From assembly GCA_949130495.1 (NCBI GenBank), contig OX422221.1, forward strand, positions 30,392,917 to 30,456,916: a stretch of DNA of 64,000 bases, given 5' to 3'. Below are positions 23,130 through 35,206 of this stretch, one piece after another. Position 1 is the first letter of the stretch. Each line of letters begins with the position of its first letter. The stretch comes from Sambucus nigra. Lineage: Eukaryota; Streptophyta; Magnoliopsida; Dipsacales; Adoxaceae. The translations under genes and the position numbers were made by a program. The notes under the pieces are model-generated. The model was not told the origin of the DNA, did no database searches, and worked only from the letters and a program-made list of their open reading frames with translations.

Positions 23130-23290
23130 TTCCACGGTCATTAACCATGACAAGTCCGTGACAAGTGCTATTGTCACGGACATGTCACGGTCAATGACCG
23201 TGATAATACTTTTTCATGGGCTTGTCACGGTCAATGACCATGACACAGAATGCATGTTTTTTGTCACGATCAATGATTGTGACAAGGCTA
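23130..23290. repeat. Subterminal repeats, right end of the outer CACTA
   Basis: Copies of the CACGGTCAATGACCGTG motif near 23130-23160, 23172-23208, 23220-23245 and 23262-23285. Confidence 0.85.
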
Positions 23291-23318
23291 GCCACTAAAA
23301 GGGTGCCAATTTACCCAT

Positions 23319-23330
23319 TTTGGTGTAGTG
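23319..23330 (-). repeat. Right TIR of the outer CACTA element
   Basis: TTTGGTGTAGTG, the inverted copy of 12471-12482. Confidence 0.9.
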
Positions 23331-24735
23331 TGCACTGTATTTCAAATCACTATTAAAGATTAACAATCAAAGGAAAACAAACTTTCCTAGCTGTCTCATT
23401 ACTGTTATAAAATTATAACTAAATTTCTTCATTGATTCATAAGACACTAAGTTATGATTGTATTGAAAATGCGAAAAAGGAAATTTGGATGGAAATTTTT
23501 ATGAGTGTATGAAAAATGGATGATGATTAGATATATAGACAAACTAGTATTTATGTTTGAGAAGTTTATTTGGGGTCTGGGGATTCAAGAGATTATGGCA
23601 GAGTGTTATGGCGTGTATGGGTTGGATAAAGAACTACTGGAAATGTCCCCAAGTCAGTACTTATTGTGATGTTTCTCTATCATCTCACGCATCAGGTGCG
23701 CTGTAGTACTTTGTTTATCTTAATTATTTTATTTACTTGTTCAATACGTGCATGCATTGCTAATTTGAGCTCAATGTTATGTGTTTCAACGTGAACAAGA
23801 GAGGATACTGCAATACCACGTAAAAGCTGTGAGTCTGAATGATTTATAATATTCGTCTCTTATCATCTGGCTTGAATTAAGTTCGGTGTTATCCCCTTTT
23901 TTTCTTATTACTTGTCTTAAATTAATACGGTGAGTTTTACAAATGAGGCTTAGGTTGATGCCTACAGAAATTTAATGATTTAATGATTTTCCCCGAGGCA
24001 TATAAATTTCTTATAGATTCTTCTTTTTCAGTCTTCTCCCATTGTACCCGAAGTAGTAAGAGAGGTCCATTAGCCCATGTGTTGCACATATGACAGTATG
24101 TGAAATGGAGAAAAAGACTAAGTAAAGAAAATAATGGGCTTCTCAAGATTTTTGAAATAAAGGACTTAATTTCAGGTCTTATTTGATAATAAAGACACCA
24201 ATAGTTAGGATTGTTTAATATCTTTTTCTCAGTCTTGGCATATTTGTGAACCCATGCATGGATTTGTGGTGAGTTTGGAAGAGGGGTAGGTACAAGGAAG
24301 AGGGTGTGCATGGGGTGTTAACAAATTGGTGAGGTTGGTTTTTAGGTGTCGAGATTTGGATTGGTATGGTTTTAGGCGGGTATGGCAGCCACTATGTAGC
24401 TATGGCAGCTAGGATTTCAGGGGTCAGCAGTGGTTAAAGGTAGGAGAGAGGTTTGGGAGTAGTAGTAGCGGGGTTTAAGTGATGTTGGGTTGGAAGGTTT
24501 GTGGATTGGCAGGTAGCAGGTGTAAGGTGGTCACAAAGAAATGTGTGCGTATAGGACATAAGGTATTTCCTTCTAATAAAGAAGATGATATCTATATCAC
24601 TGATATTTACGCTCTTCATACCATATTAAAATCTTTCCTAAAATGTGAATATGTTTGTAATTGTACCGAGTATAGCAACTACACTGCTCTTACCCGAGAT
24701 AAATCAGCTTCTAGATGGGACTTAAATGACTACTG
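23331..24735. other. Intergenic, no feature recognised
   Basis: Short unsupported ORFs on both strands; no terminal repeats and no family motif seen. Confidence 0.4.
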
Positions 24736-25209
24736 ATCAACCTATTTACTCCTAGTGGGTAAAAAGTTGGAAGCATTGAGAGATTGGGACAAAATTTGTT
24801 CGCACTTATTATTATGTGTTATCGAAAAAGAATAAAGTATCCCTATATCTTAAATTTTGAATCTCGATCTCAAAGTCAATCATTTTAAGGAAAAAAATAC
24901 TATTTTTTAATACACCAAACATGACTTTTAATTTGGGACGGACAAGAAAATAAAAACTTGACTCTAAATTTGATAACCATGAGCATTGGGAGTGGGGGAA
25001 GCAAGATACAACGATAATTATGCCCCAAATTTTGTCATAGATTCTGAAGCAATGTTTTTTAGCTTCCAAATATCTAGAATAACTGCGTCTTTCAAGACTT
25101 TTGTTAACGACTTGTGTGATCTTGAGCATTGGTGTTGTGTTGAGTAGGGAACTATATTTAAAATCCTTTTCAGCAGCTTGGGATGAATCAACACAGATGT
25201 GAATTACCC

Positions 25210-26310
25210 CCAAAATGTGTCAGAAATTCTGTCAATGACCTCCGTTAAACCAGGGGTAAATCCTATTTCATCAGGATAATAGTATACGTGAGGAGGAACA
25301 ACCAAACCAATTTGTGCGGCTAAGACTCGAATAAACATTCTAACTCCTACGATACTCACATCCCCTATAAAATTGTAGTTGATATTTGTGGATAGGCAGA
25401 TCGCACATTCATCGACAGCTACTCTCTAAATAGGGTCTCATCAACTAAGGAGTAGCCCAAAGGTGAGTACCGTATGAAAATCGAGTCATATTTGGAGATG
25501 CAAGGTCGATTGATCTCCAAAAAGCACCCACTAAGAGTCCTGAGTCATCTTGCAATGATAAGTCTTTGTATCGAACAAAGTAAGAAGTATTAACCCCGAT
25601 AGTGGACAAAGGCGGTATGTACCGGCTGGCATAAATTCTTCCATTATAAACTTTTGGGACATCTTGTGAATGCACATGGAAGTGCACGACTTCCTGACCT
25701 CGAACACTCTTTCCACGATTTTCTGTGTAAATTTCCTTTAACACAATCAGGTACTGGCTAGCTAAAAAAGTAGGACCAAATGGCATATAATAGTTTTCAT
25801 CACCATGAGAATATTCCCCCATTTTGTTTCTGGATATATAGACTCTGGAAGCAATGTTAGTTGTGGAACTTGGAGCACATGTCTTTTTTACTGCCATTAA
25901 ATTATCCCGATAATTGTGTGATAAGCTTGATGGCATTCTTGTGGCCATATTAAGAACACTTATGATAGTATATGTTCCGGTTGCTATCAAATTCAAGATT
26001 GACAGATCCAAATTTGAGCCTTGCCTTACCATCAAAAGACGAACATATCCTCAGACATCAAAGCAAAAACAATATGTTCTTCACAGTATGATAAATAGCA
26101 ATTCGAGCATAAGCCATCTCTTTCATCACACAAAACAAATTTCTCCAAGGATTAGGCATTGTAACACCTATCACCTATGTGCTCCAAGACATGTCCCTTG
26201 AATATTGAAGTTTAACATTATTTTTTAATGATCGAAACTTCTTGGCCTCAGGATCCATTTTGATAATGCCATCTAAAACTTTTATCCACCACGACGATGG
26301 TTTCTCTCTC
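25210..26310 (-). pseudogene. Unidentified protein-coding remnant
   Basis: The longest clean frame (26035-25445, 196 residues) has mixed, globular-protein composition rather than low complexity, with motifs such as GQEVVHFHVHSQDVP, RYIPPLSTIG and GTHLWATP. Coherent text continues in another frame just downstream (about 25400-25213: VDECAICLSTN, VPPHVYYYPDEIGFTPGL, stop). It also continues upstream in a third frame (about 26310-26075: WWIKVLDGIIKMDPEAKKF, MPNPWRNLF). Together about 360 residues of one ancestral protein with two or three frame breaks. I do not recognise the family. A non-retroviral endogenous viral capsid or a lineage-specific host protein are both possible; neither is shown. 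Confidence 0.45.
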
Positions 26311-26799
26311 CCATAGATACATATATTGTTATAGGCTTCATAGGGTTATCATTTACTATTCTAACTAGAATTTTCATATTGGATAGGCTCGAGGTGAAGG
26401 TTCGACGTTTTCCAGGAATAGATCATTGATACAGGTTATTGGCAACAAGAAGGTCATTTTCTATTCACCGTAATTCATGACTTTAATATCGCTACCCTTT
26501 TTTGGGTGAAATGACAGAGATACCCCTATCACATTTCTTTTTTGGGATAAAACTTTGATAGGCAATAGATAGAGGTATAATTTGAGGCTCAATGCTTAAT
26601 ATTACATTTTCCCTTTGAATTATACATAGATAGAGGAATAATTGTCTCTCATCTTCAATAATGATTATTGCCTTTTGTATGGTGCCATTTTAAAATGGTA
26701 GTAAGATTAAGCTTATTATATTTAATTGGTGATATCAATTTGGAACGTTCTTATGAAGTTATATTTGTTTATATTCATCTTCATTTTTTCGCATCTTAG

Positions 26800-27680
26800 G
26801 TGATTAAAAAGATTATAAAAATTGATTCATCTCAGCCCTTCAATGTTCTAGTGAATCCTATTGCAGTGTGTATACCTGTAAGTATGAATTGCTCTTAATG
26901 TATACTTCTTCTTTTTCTTCTTTGTTCTTTCTTTTGTTTTTCTTTATATATTTTCGTTGATTTTTTATCCTTCTATAGGGGTGGGAACCAGGATTATTTT
27001 GATGTTATTGATACACCTATGGATTTTGGTACAATATACAACAATCATTAAAATGGTGTCATGTACATGAATTCAGCAGACGTGTTGAATGATATGCAAT
27101 ACATATGGAAAAACTAATTTAAGTACAATAATAAAGGTGCTTTCATTGTGGATCTTATGAAGCGAGTGTAGAAGAACTTTGCAAAATATTGGGCAGCTAC
27201 TGGGTTGTACAGTGAATAGACACACGGATTATTGGTGAGGGTTTGATGATTATGCTCTTACACGATTGTTGACTTCTTGTTTTTTCCTCTTAACTATGGA
27301 TAAATATTTGTTGGTCTATGTAGCTAATCCCTTTGTATTACCATGAGAACTGTACTATAGTCTGTTCTTGCCCATTGGGAATGAAATTTCCCCCTTAGAG
27401 ACAAATACCATCATAGTAGTTGGCTTAGTATTTCAAGCAATTGTACTCTTGATGTGCTTATAATTTTCCTTTTATGTTAGCAAGATGTTCCTTTTTCTTT
27501 GTTCTACCATAAGACTGTTCGGTTTTTATGACAACATTTTCCTCCTCCTTATAGGCACCGAAAGCATTCAAGCAACCGATGTAGCACCCTCCAGTCATGG
27601 AAAGATGCCTATGAAAGTTGATGAATTAAAACACAAGACACGAAAGCACCACGAGTATATAATAAGAATCATTTCATTTT
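26800..27680 (+). pseudogene. Bromodomain protein pseudogene
   Basis: Exon A (26800-26877) reads VIKKIIKID, QPFNV and NPIAVCIP. A GT-AG intron (26878-26991, donor GTAAGT) follows. Exon B (26992 to about 27230) reads DYFDVIDTPMDFGTI, then YMNSADVLNDMQYIW, KYNNKGAFIVDLMKR and KNFAKYWAATGLYSE. This is a bromodomain ZA loop and helices, with the expected Asn in YNNKG. Three in-frame stops and a terminal TAG inactivate it. A third likely exon (27555-27660) reads SSHGKM and LKHKTRKHH. Bromodomains bind acetyl-lysine on histones. Retained introns argue for duplicated or captured genomic DNA rather than a retrocopy. Confidence 0.82.
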
Positions 27681-28870
27681 AGTAAAAAACGAGGCAAAAT
27701 CTAGATCAACTTCCATTAGATTGTAATGAATCCGTCAATCGTAAAGACAATATATCTTATGATGTCCTGGACCTGATAAACATAGTTATTGTCGAGCTTA
27801 TGGTCATAAACCATCTCTAACTTATGGGCATGTAACTAAGCGACCGAAGGTTAATGTAAAAGAGTATGAGTGCCTACGATCTGAAATTCAATATTAATTT
27901 TAGGATAAATTTGATTATTTAGAGTCTCAGTTTGAGTTGATACGCACATACATGATGACTTTCCCTCCATTGTATCCAAACAAGTTAATAAGTACACACT
28001 TGTATATTTTGTGCTTAATTATCGTGCATATATATATAAATGTTTGTTCAACTATTAAATTATGCTATTAATAGGTTCCTCACTCCTCCGACGAGAAAAA
28101 CATACCATCATATAGGTTTATTTTGCAATCCAAGTAACAATTAAAAGAAACCAACAAATTTTAACCTATAGTGGTGCCACAATCAAATCACCATTTAGCT
28201 CCATCTCAACAGATAAGTAGATAACTACTTTTTAAAATCATAATTTAAGACTTTATGTTTTCATGACTGAAATAGTTCATTTTTTATAGATTGCAAATTC
28301 TGAACACTTGGTTGTCCCCAGGACTGCTTCTCGTGTTAGTGAACAAACGAATGCTACTTCAATTCAGGTATGTTACTAATTTAAAGGATTTTAAAGGGCA
28401 CAATATATCTGCGGTTTGTTGGGGAGTTTATGTACACATTATATTTGGGTTTATTTGGTTGTATATAGTCTTAAATTTTTTTTGATGTGTTATAAACAAA
28501 TAAAACTCTGTCGATTTTTTTCCAGAAATATATGGCTGATGACATATTCATATTGTTTGTAGAAAGAATCATCAAAGACGAAGAAGAAGTACCATCAATC
28601 ACGACAAATGGTCTCAAATAACGCACTTCCTAAAATTGTATACCTTATTACTTACAGACTTACAAAAGTGATTGTGGCATGTGGATTCATTGTGAGAAAG
28701 GACCCTTCAACAAAAGTAGGGGGTACGCCACTGGGTGAAGACTTTTGGGAAGTACATATTGAAAAAAAAATTGTAACAAATTATCCAATTCCTAGACCTT
28801 GGAAACAAGTTCACATTTGGAGATGCATATCATTCAACTGTAGTGTGGTATATTGCTAATGTACTAATTT
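27681..28870 (+). pseudogene. TNPA-like C-terminal remnant of a second CACTA family
   Basis: Plus-strand text at 28608-28800 reads GFIVRKDPSTKVGGTPLGEDFWEV, and at 28813-28856, in a shifted frame, FTFGDAYHSTVVWY. This matches the C-terminal pattern of plant CACTA accessory proteins (xDPxTxVGGxxLGxxxWEV...). Upstream pieces near 27830-27960 (VNVKEYECLRSEIQ) may belong to the same protein. The element terminus at 29661 is in the right position and orientation to own it. Confidence 0.55.
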
Positions 28871-29234
28871 TTAATTTTAATTTTTTAATTAAAATACTAA
28901 ACAATAAGTATCAATAACTAAAAATTAACTTTTTTATTTGTAAGTCGAAGAGGATGTTTGACTTTGATGAAGAAGGATCGTACATTATATAAAATTTCGT
29001 TTTGCTTCATGTTTCACCACTTTTTCTTATTGGACATGTGATACGTTTTATTTTGTGGATGGATAACTGTTCTAAGCAAAATTATGTTTATTTACGATGA
29101 ATGTTGTTGGTTTTAATTTAATGATGTTTTAATTTTATTACGTCCCTCTTAATTTAATGTTATGGTAATGTATTTCCATATAAATACTATTCTTCATATA
29201 AATAATTTTTTTAACATTTCTTCCGAGTCATATA

Positions 29235-29661
29235 TTGCAAAATAATATTAACATTTTGTTTAATGCCGTTATTATCATTCTCGGCATTTTTTTAGTGCCG
29301 CCAAAAGTGTGTTGAACATTTAATAGGTGTTGTAAAAGGTTATTACCAACATTATTTGAATGCCGCTAAAGGTTATTACAAACATTAATATAAATGATTA
29401 AAAATGCCGCTAATTGTTTGCGGCATTTTTTAAAATGTCATTGTTCTTTTACCACATTGGCTACCTCACTTGAGGAATTGCCACCAAAAGTGCCGCTAAC
29501 TTTTCGTGGCATTTTTTAAAATGTCGTTCTTCTTTTACCACATTGGCTATTACCGCACTTGTGGAAATGTCGCCAAAAGTGCTGCAAAAAGTGTTACCGA
29601 CATTTTTAGTGCTTTTCTCGACATTTAATTTATGCGGGGAAAAATCTAAATTCTTGTAGTG
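29235..29661 (+). mobile_element. Right end of a CACTA-type element with subterminal repeats
   Basis: The terminus AAATTCTTGTAGTG at 29648-29661 is the inverted form of CACTACAAGAA, a common plant CACTA TIR. Before it lie repeated motifs built on TGCCGCTAA and GCGGCATTTTT (29265-29640), some forming inverted pairs such as AAATGCCGC...GCGGCATTT at 29400-29430. No matching left end was found in the window. Confidence 0.7.
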
Positions 29662-30678
29662 TTTGAGAGATGATATTATAGAGAGGAGAATTCTAGAGTT
29701 AGAGAGAGGGAGAAATCTATTATTTTTATAGTAGTTTATTATTATTATTTAGTTTAGAAAATAATAGAATAATTGAGTGTTGTAATTATTTGAGAGATTT
29801 GTCGAAGAAGTGAAGAATATTTGAAATTCAAGTGGAATTCGGTTTTATTAGTTTTCTCTAATCTTTCATTTGATGCCCTTAATTGATTATCATTTTTATT
29901 GGATGATGACTATTAACGGCTAGTCATCCTGTTCAAGGGATGAATTAAAACCCTCATAAATCCAATTTGATTTACTTTGTCAATTTTAATTTGTTAGTTT
30001 CCTTTGATTAGTAAATTTCATTCCTACTTATTTTCACATTGCGAAATGAAAAATCATCCTTGAGAAAGGATTGAAAATTGCATTATCATTTTATCATTTG
30101 ATTTAGACTAGAGATAGGCTTATCACTTGATTATAATTCTAGTATAATTTTCATTTACTTTTTTCTTTCATTATTGTCTGATTCAAATTAGTTGAATGAA
30201 TTGATCCTAGCCGGTGATTTTTTTTTATTAATTTAAATTCAATTAGAGTAGTATGTGTGGGATTTAAACTTACTTTTTTCTAAAAGAATATTCAATTAAT
30301 TCATTAGTCCAATTAGAATTTGCATTTGAATTAAATGCATATTTTGGAAATTGATGAAATTAAAATAGTGCAAACTAGATTGATTTGTGTTAATAGAGGG
30401 TGGATTTTCCATCACTTTAATATTTTCTCTCATTTAGTTACATCTTACTCATTTTTTCACTTAGTTGTTTATGTTTTTCATGCTTTTAATTTTGTTTAAT
30501 TATCATTCTCTATTTAGTTATTAGTTTATATCCACCTTAAATCTCAAAGTTGTTTTGGTAGTGAAAAAGTAAAAAAAATAGAAAAAGTAAAAAAAGTCCA
30601 AAAATAAAACAAATAAAAATGAATTACGTGCGTTTTCCTCTCGTTTCACTCTCTTGGTTTGGATTGATACCTCACTTA

Positions 30679-33404
30679 TGTAACAACCCTCACTTTTGGG
30701 AGCATATTCTATATTTATCTACCACATGGTGTATCTATATATATATATATATGATTGGTTTGCTGAGTAAATATTAATTTCATAAGATAAGTTAATATTT
30801 AGTAAAATGTTACATATTTACCTTATGTATGGGTGAATATTGCCATGTGGTGTTATATTTTTTCATAGGAATTTAAAATGACATTCTGGTTTAAAATGAG
30901 ATCGAAACTTAAAATGTGTTATAAAATTTCCAAATGTTAATTTGGAGGGTGTAGTTTGTTCCGGGAGGTGCGAGATAGTCAAAATGTGTGCCATATTGTA
31001 TTTTGATGTTTTGGGCACTTTTGACTGATTTTGGTATATCGCGTATTAGAAATCATTTAATTGCGGTATTAACATTTAAAGACTGGAGATTTTTGCTAAA
31101 GGCCACGATTTAGCCTTCTTAAGCATTTCATTTTTACCCTAAGTGTATTTCTAGCCCTAGAGTGAGAGTGAGAAAGGAGGAGAACTTGTGGAGAAAGATA
31201 GAGATTGAAGATTTGTGGATTGATCTTGCCTTCTTCTTCATCAAAAATCTGAGATTGAAGTCCCAAGGCAAGTTTTCTACTTGCTATTATATGGTTTAAG
31301 GTGAATAATTAGTATTGATAGTTATGTAATGGTTATGGTTTAATAAAGTTAGGTTTATTTGTTAGATTTATGGGTTTTGGTACCTTTTGAGGAGATTTGA
31401 ATATTCATTGGTATTAATAAATGTTGTTGGAATCATTTATGATCATTTGGTATCAATAAATGTGGTTGGTTTGGTTTGATTGAAATTTTGGTTTTGGGTT
31501 TAGCTTAAATGTAGGAAAACTTGGTCTAGGTCTGCAATGACCAGTCGACCGCGATTCTCAGACCGATCGACCGGGCCTTCGGGAGAGGGCACACTGCTTT
31601 CTTTCAAAGGCATAAAATTATGGCGCGGTTGACCGCAGTCCCCTCACCGGTCGACCGGCCCTGCTGAAGTGAGCTTTCTTCTTTTCTTCTTAGGCAAAAA
31701 CTTGAGATGCGGTCGACTGCGGTCTTGGGACCGATCGGCCGGTCCCCTGTTTTTCTCCCTCAAATCTTATTTTTTCTTTCAAATATTTTCTTTTTATAGG
31801 GACTTAGGGATCTTCTTGAATGAAGTAAACCTTGGCTCTTAGAGTCCTAGTTGAGTCTTGTTGTCACCCTAGAGTTGAATGGGTTCACTCGGGGTTAAGT
31901 CCGGGTGTGTTTAAAAGTGATGTTCAGGCATCACTCTTCTGTTTATGTCTTAATAGGAGGATAGGGGTTATAGGCCCATGCTTGGAGATTTTAGGGGCTA
32001 AATTGAGGTATATAAGACCTTAAGACATGGGAATGATTGTGATCCCTTGGAGAATTATTCGAGGCATACCCTATGGTGAATATCAATGGAATATCTTATG
32101 ATTATTATTTCAGATAAAACGAAACATACATATGTTAATGGAAATGAAAAATATGATTTTTATAGTGAATGCTAATTTACTTAAACACACCTCTCTAAAT
32201 GCTATCATAAGGGAAGCTCGCGCATGAGGTGATGTCCCCTAACTAGTGAATGCATGGAGATGATAGTCCTCGGCCATATGTGGGTTTGTTATATGTTTTA
32301 TTCTGCGCTAGTGAGGTAATTCTGCGTGTGGTTATGACTCACTCGCAGGCATATGGCCACTTCCTGACGTGCATTAGGTGCCCAGGCTGCCTTGTTTGAT
32401 AGGCCCATGGAAGATGATAGTCATTTAGGGGTGCGTCCAGTGGGAAAACTCGGAGAGGCGGTCTTATAAGCATTATATGTATAAGAATATAACCTTTCTA
32501 AACTCAAGTGGGGCTTGAGATATGTTTATTGCCGCCAATTGTATGATGGTAATTATATTCCTGCTAAGGAATGAGAATTGAAAAGAAATGAGAATAGTGA
32601 TGATATTATATTCCTGTTAAGGAATGGAAATTGGAATAATATGGAAATTGATAATGGAAGCTTTTAAATTTAATAATGCTTAATTTAATTTTCTTGCATA
32701 ATTCAATACAAGACATATCATGCTAAACTGTCTCGTTTATGCATCATGATTAGGATGTTAGATTTTCATCTTCGTCATTCATGATTAACTGTTCATATCT
32801 ATCATACTTGTTGTTCATTTGGGAATCATATAAAAATCGGGCCCTGACCCATTCATTCTTCTACGTTGTGCAATGTTATTGTATCCGTCCAGGTGTTCCT
32901 CCACAAGGACGCTCGTGTTGATATTCCCAATCTTATGTTTTCGCGGAGCTGTAGGATTTACGGATATTACAGGATGTTTTGTTAGACGCCCTCACTTTTT
33001 GTATTCTAGTTATGACTGGGTCTGTCATTAGGGCGTGTGGCCCAAACCTTTTACTTGTTTAATGGATGTAATATGTAACTTATTAAACTGTTGTGATTCA
33101 TTTTGTGTAGATGTGGACCGACAGCATATTCGGTCCTCTCCTTGTATATTTATTATGGAAGCTTTATATACATGTTATCTTGGAATTCCACTATCTTTTA
33201 GAATGGGTTGTTTAAATTATTTTCTTGACTTAACCAGTTCATCAAATTAAATATTTTTTGCAACCCGTTTTCTGAACTAATGGGTGGTTTTTCCCGTATA
33301 CTTGTGTTATATTTGTGATGCTAAGAATGATTTCCATCCACAATTTCCATGTTTGTTGAAGTATCGGGATGGCCACCCCTTATTTCGGAATGTGGGTTGT
33401 CACA
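30679..33404 (+). mobile_element. Solo LTR of a long-LTR Gypsy element (Tekay/Del-like)
   Basis: Starts TGTAACAACCC and ends GGGTTGTCACA, flanked by perfect ACTTA duplications (30674-30678, 33405-33409). At 2.7 kb it is long for an LTR. Two other LTRs in the window (47629-51382 and 58490-61423) share its ends and internal blocks. A strong shared block is 32190-32470 with 49788-50070 (CTCTCTAAATG, ATCATAAGGGAAG). No internal region is present, as expected after LTR-LTR recombination. Confidence 0.9.
31541..31745. repeat. Array of GGTCGACC-type palindromes in the solo LTR
   Basis: Three pairs of near-palindromes (CAGTCGACCGCG with CCGATCGACCGGG; GCGGTTGACCGC with CCGGTCGACCGG; GCGGTCGACTGC with CCGATCGGCCGG) recur with a period near 83 bp. 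Confidence 0.85.
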
Positions 33405-33510
33405 ACTTACCACTATATACTCTTGTATTGTTATAATTTTGTAGGTAATTGAGATTTTTTATTAGATGAGCTTTACACAAAAACAACATATTAAAAGCTT
33501 GTCTATCAAA

Positions 33511-33528
33511 TGGCGTCATTGCCATTCT
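33511..33528 (+). promoter_or_regulatory. Degenerate PBS of the Athila-like element
   Basis: LTR end TATCA, then AA, then TGGCGTCATTGCC. The usual Athila PBS begins TGGCGCCGTTGCC, complementary to tRNA-Asp; here two CpG-type changes are seen. Confidence 0.6.
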
Positions 33529-34384
33529 TTAGATCTTGAAGCATTGGATATGATTTCCTATTTGTGATTCATTTGTATTGCACTTTTCATTTTTCGTACC
33601 ATTTTTCATTTTTCTATAAGGCTTGTATTATGATTTTACTACTTGGATTGTATTTCGGTGCTTATATACACCATATTATTTTTCATTTAAATTTGTAGTA
33701 GAAAGAAGTAAGGGTGATAGGGAAACCGGACAAGGTAGAGAGAGGGCGTCCAAAGGCGATGAAGAGAAGTCTCTCTACTTTGGTTCGGTAGGTCTCCCGG
33801 GGATGACTGAGGCAGGTGAGATCTCCCCCTGGTAGACTCAAAATGTTCATCACCCCACAGTGTAAAAATCGTGGGAGGTGCATTTCTAAAAGCCTTGCAT
33901 GTCTTCTATCAGTGAGTCAATTTTTGGTTTGTGACTAACTGCTCTTACTTGACTTTTATTTTTCGCATTTATTTTTGAATGTCCATGATGAATTAATCAA
34001 TTAAGACCTATACCCGATCATTCACGAGAAGGGATTTCATCACCCGACTCACTCGTTTACAAATTGTGTGCTACCCTAGCTATCATTAAATTTAAAATTA
34101 GTCAACTAGATATCCCACTAGGGCAGCATTTTTGCGGAGGCGATCACTAAGATAATTTCCATGATTTTTATCGCCCGCGAACTTAATTAAAATTTCACTA
34201 CCCCTTCCTTAAACTGTGAAGATAAAAATTGGCTATGTGGTAGTTAAGATTTCTCCTTGACTTGTGTGTGTCCAATTACATTCTTTCGGTAATCGATTTT
34301 AATTAGTTCATCCAAATCAAGAGTCCAAATACTTTTCCCACTCGTTTCTTCCAAACAAAATCCAAAAATATTATCCTTCCTTTT

Positions 34385-34430
<46 letters not shown>

Positions 34431-34492
34431 TCGTCATGGCCGATGAATGTCCCTTACGGGAATAGTTTGGCTATTTTCCATTCTCTTGAAGA

Positions 34493-35206
34493 ATGCTTGA
34501 CATTGAGACCGAGTCCAACCTCCCCACTTTACTTAGTGGATTTAACTCTCAAACACACGCTGCTGATACTCATGCGCCATCCATGCACGCATATCAAATT
34601 TCGTCACCTCCGATGACAAGTATCACAATGTCAAATGCTTTGTTGTGCACATTGTGTTTTCAAGACAATGACTTTCTCCATGAGTGTCCATGCTCTTCAT
34701 ATCAATACGAACTCACCATGGACCAAGTGTATCTATATGAAACTATTCCAAAACCCACCTATGCCTATTATAACGATGAATCCAATCCCGACTGGTGTGA
34801 GTGCCCAAGCTCTTCGTGGAGGCATGATCACCCTCTCACGCAATACGAATCCCAACCCGATGTTGTGGATCCTCACACGTTCCAACAGTCGTCATGGAAA
34901 TAAAATTCACACCACTGTGACTAGTTCCCTCACTATGCACCCATAGATCATCATCCTTTTGTCTCTCACGGAGATGCTTCTATTGTGTATGACACACTCG
35001 ACCCCATTCCACACACTTCATTTGGGTATTCTCCATATAGTCATGATAAGAGTGAGTTGTGTCCACCTCAGCCACCACCACCAGCCATTACTTCACCACT
35101 ATCATCCACCTACGCTATCGAAAGCGTCTTGCAAAGGTGTATCCTCAATCAAGATCAATCCACTCAAATTCAAAATGCAGCCCTCCAATGGATTGAACAA
35201 TATTAA
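34493..35206 (+). pseudogene. Unidentified ORF in the Athila-like internal region
   Basis: One frame runs from MLDIETESNLPTLLSG through 34903, crosses two stops near 34904-34921, and continues in the same frame to 35206, ending ALQWIEQY. It is rich in Pro, Ser, His and Tyr, with Cys residues in LLCTLCFQ and HECPCSS. No gag, protease or pol motif was recognised. Confidence 0.4.

Larger units (their letters stand above)
12471..23330 (-). mobile_element. CACTA (En/Spm) DNA transposon, outer copy, interrupted by a sibling element
   Basis: The termini are CACTACACCAAA at 12471 and its reverse complement ending at 23330, the hallmark of the CACTA superfamily. Both ends carry arrays of a subterminal motif around CACGGTCAATGACCGTG. 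Genes run on the minus strand: a TNP2-like transposase (21675-19219) followed by a TNPA-like gene (18743 to 13025) that is split by the inner element at 14090-18207. The flanking trinucleotides (TTT left, TGC right) do not match, so no clean 3-bp target duplication is visible. Without the insert the element would be about 6.7 kb. The transposase gene is internally deleted. Confidence 0.92.
29664..33508 (+). repeat. Left LTR of the Athila-like element, split by a solo LTR
   Basis: 29664-30678 and 33410-33508 together align with 39766-41196. The interruption is a separate LTR with its own ACTTA duplication. Confidence 0.88.

Noticed and set aside
22568..23148. Long ORFs on both strands around a CA-rich stretch
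   Set aside because: Cys/Val and His/Thr runs are direct translations of CA/TG repeat.
31541..31745. Possible CRISPR-like repeat/spacer array
   Set aside because: Eukaryotic LTR context, palindromic words that vary, and spacers that are themselves repeated with an 83-bp period.
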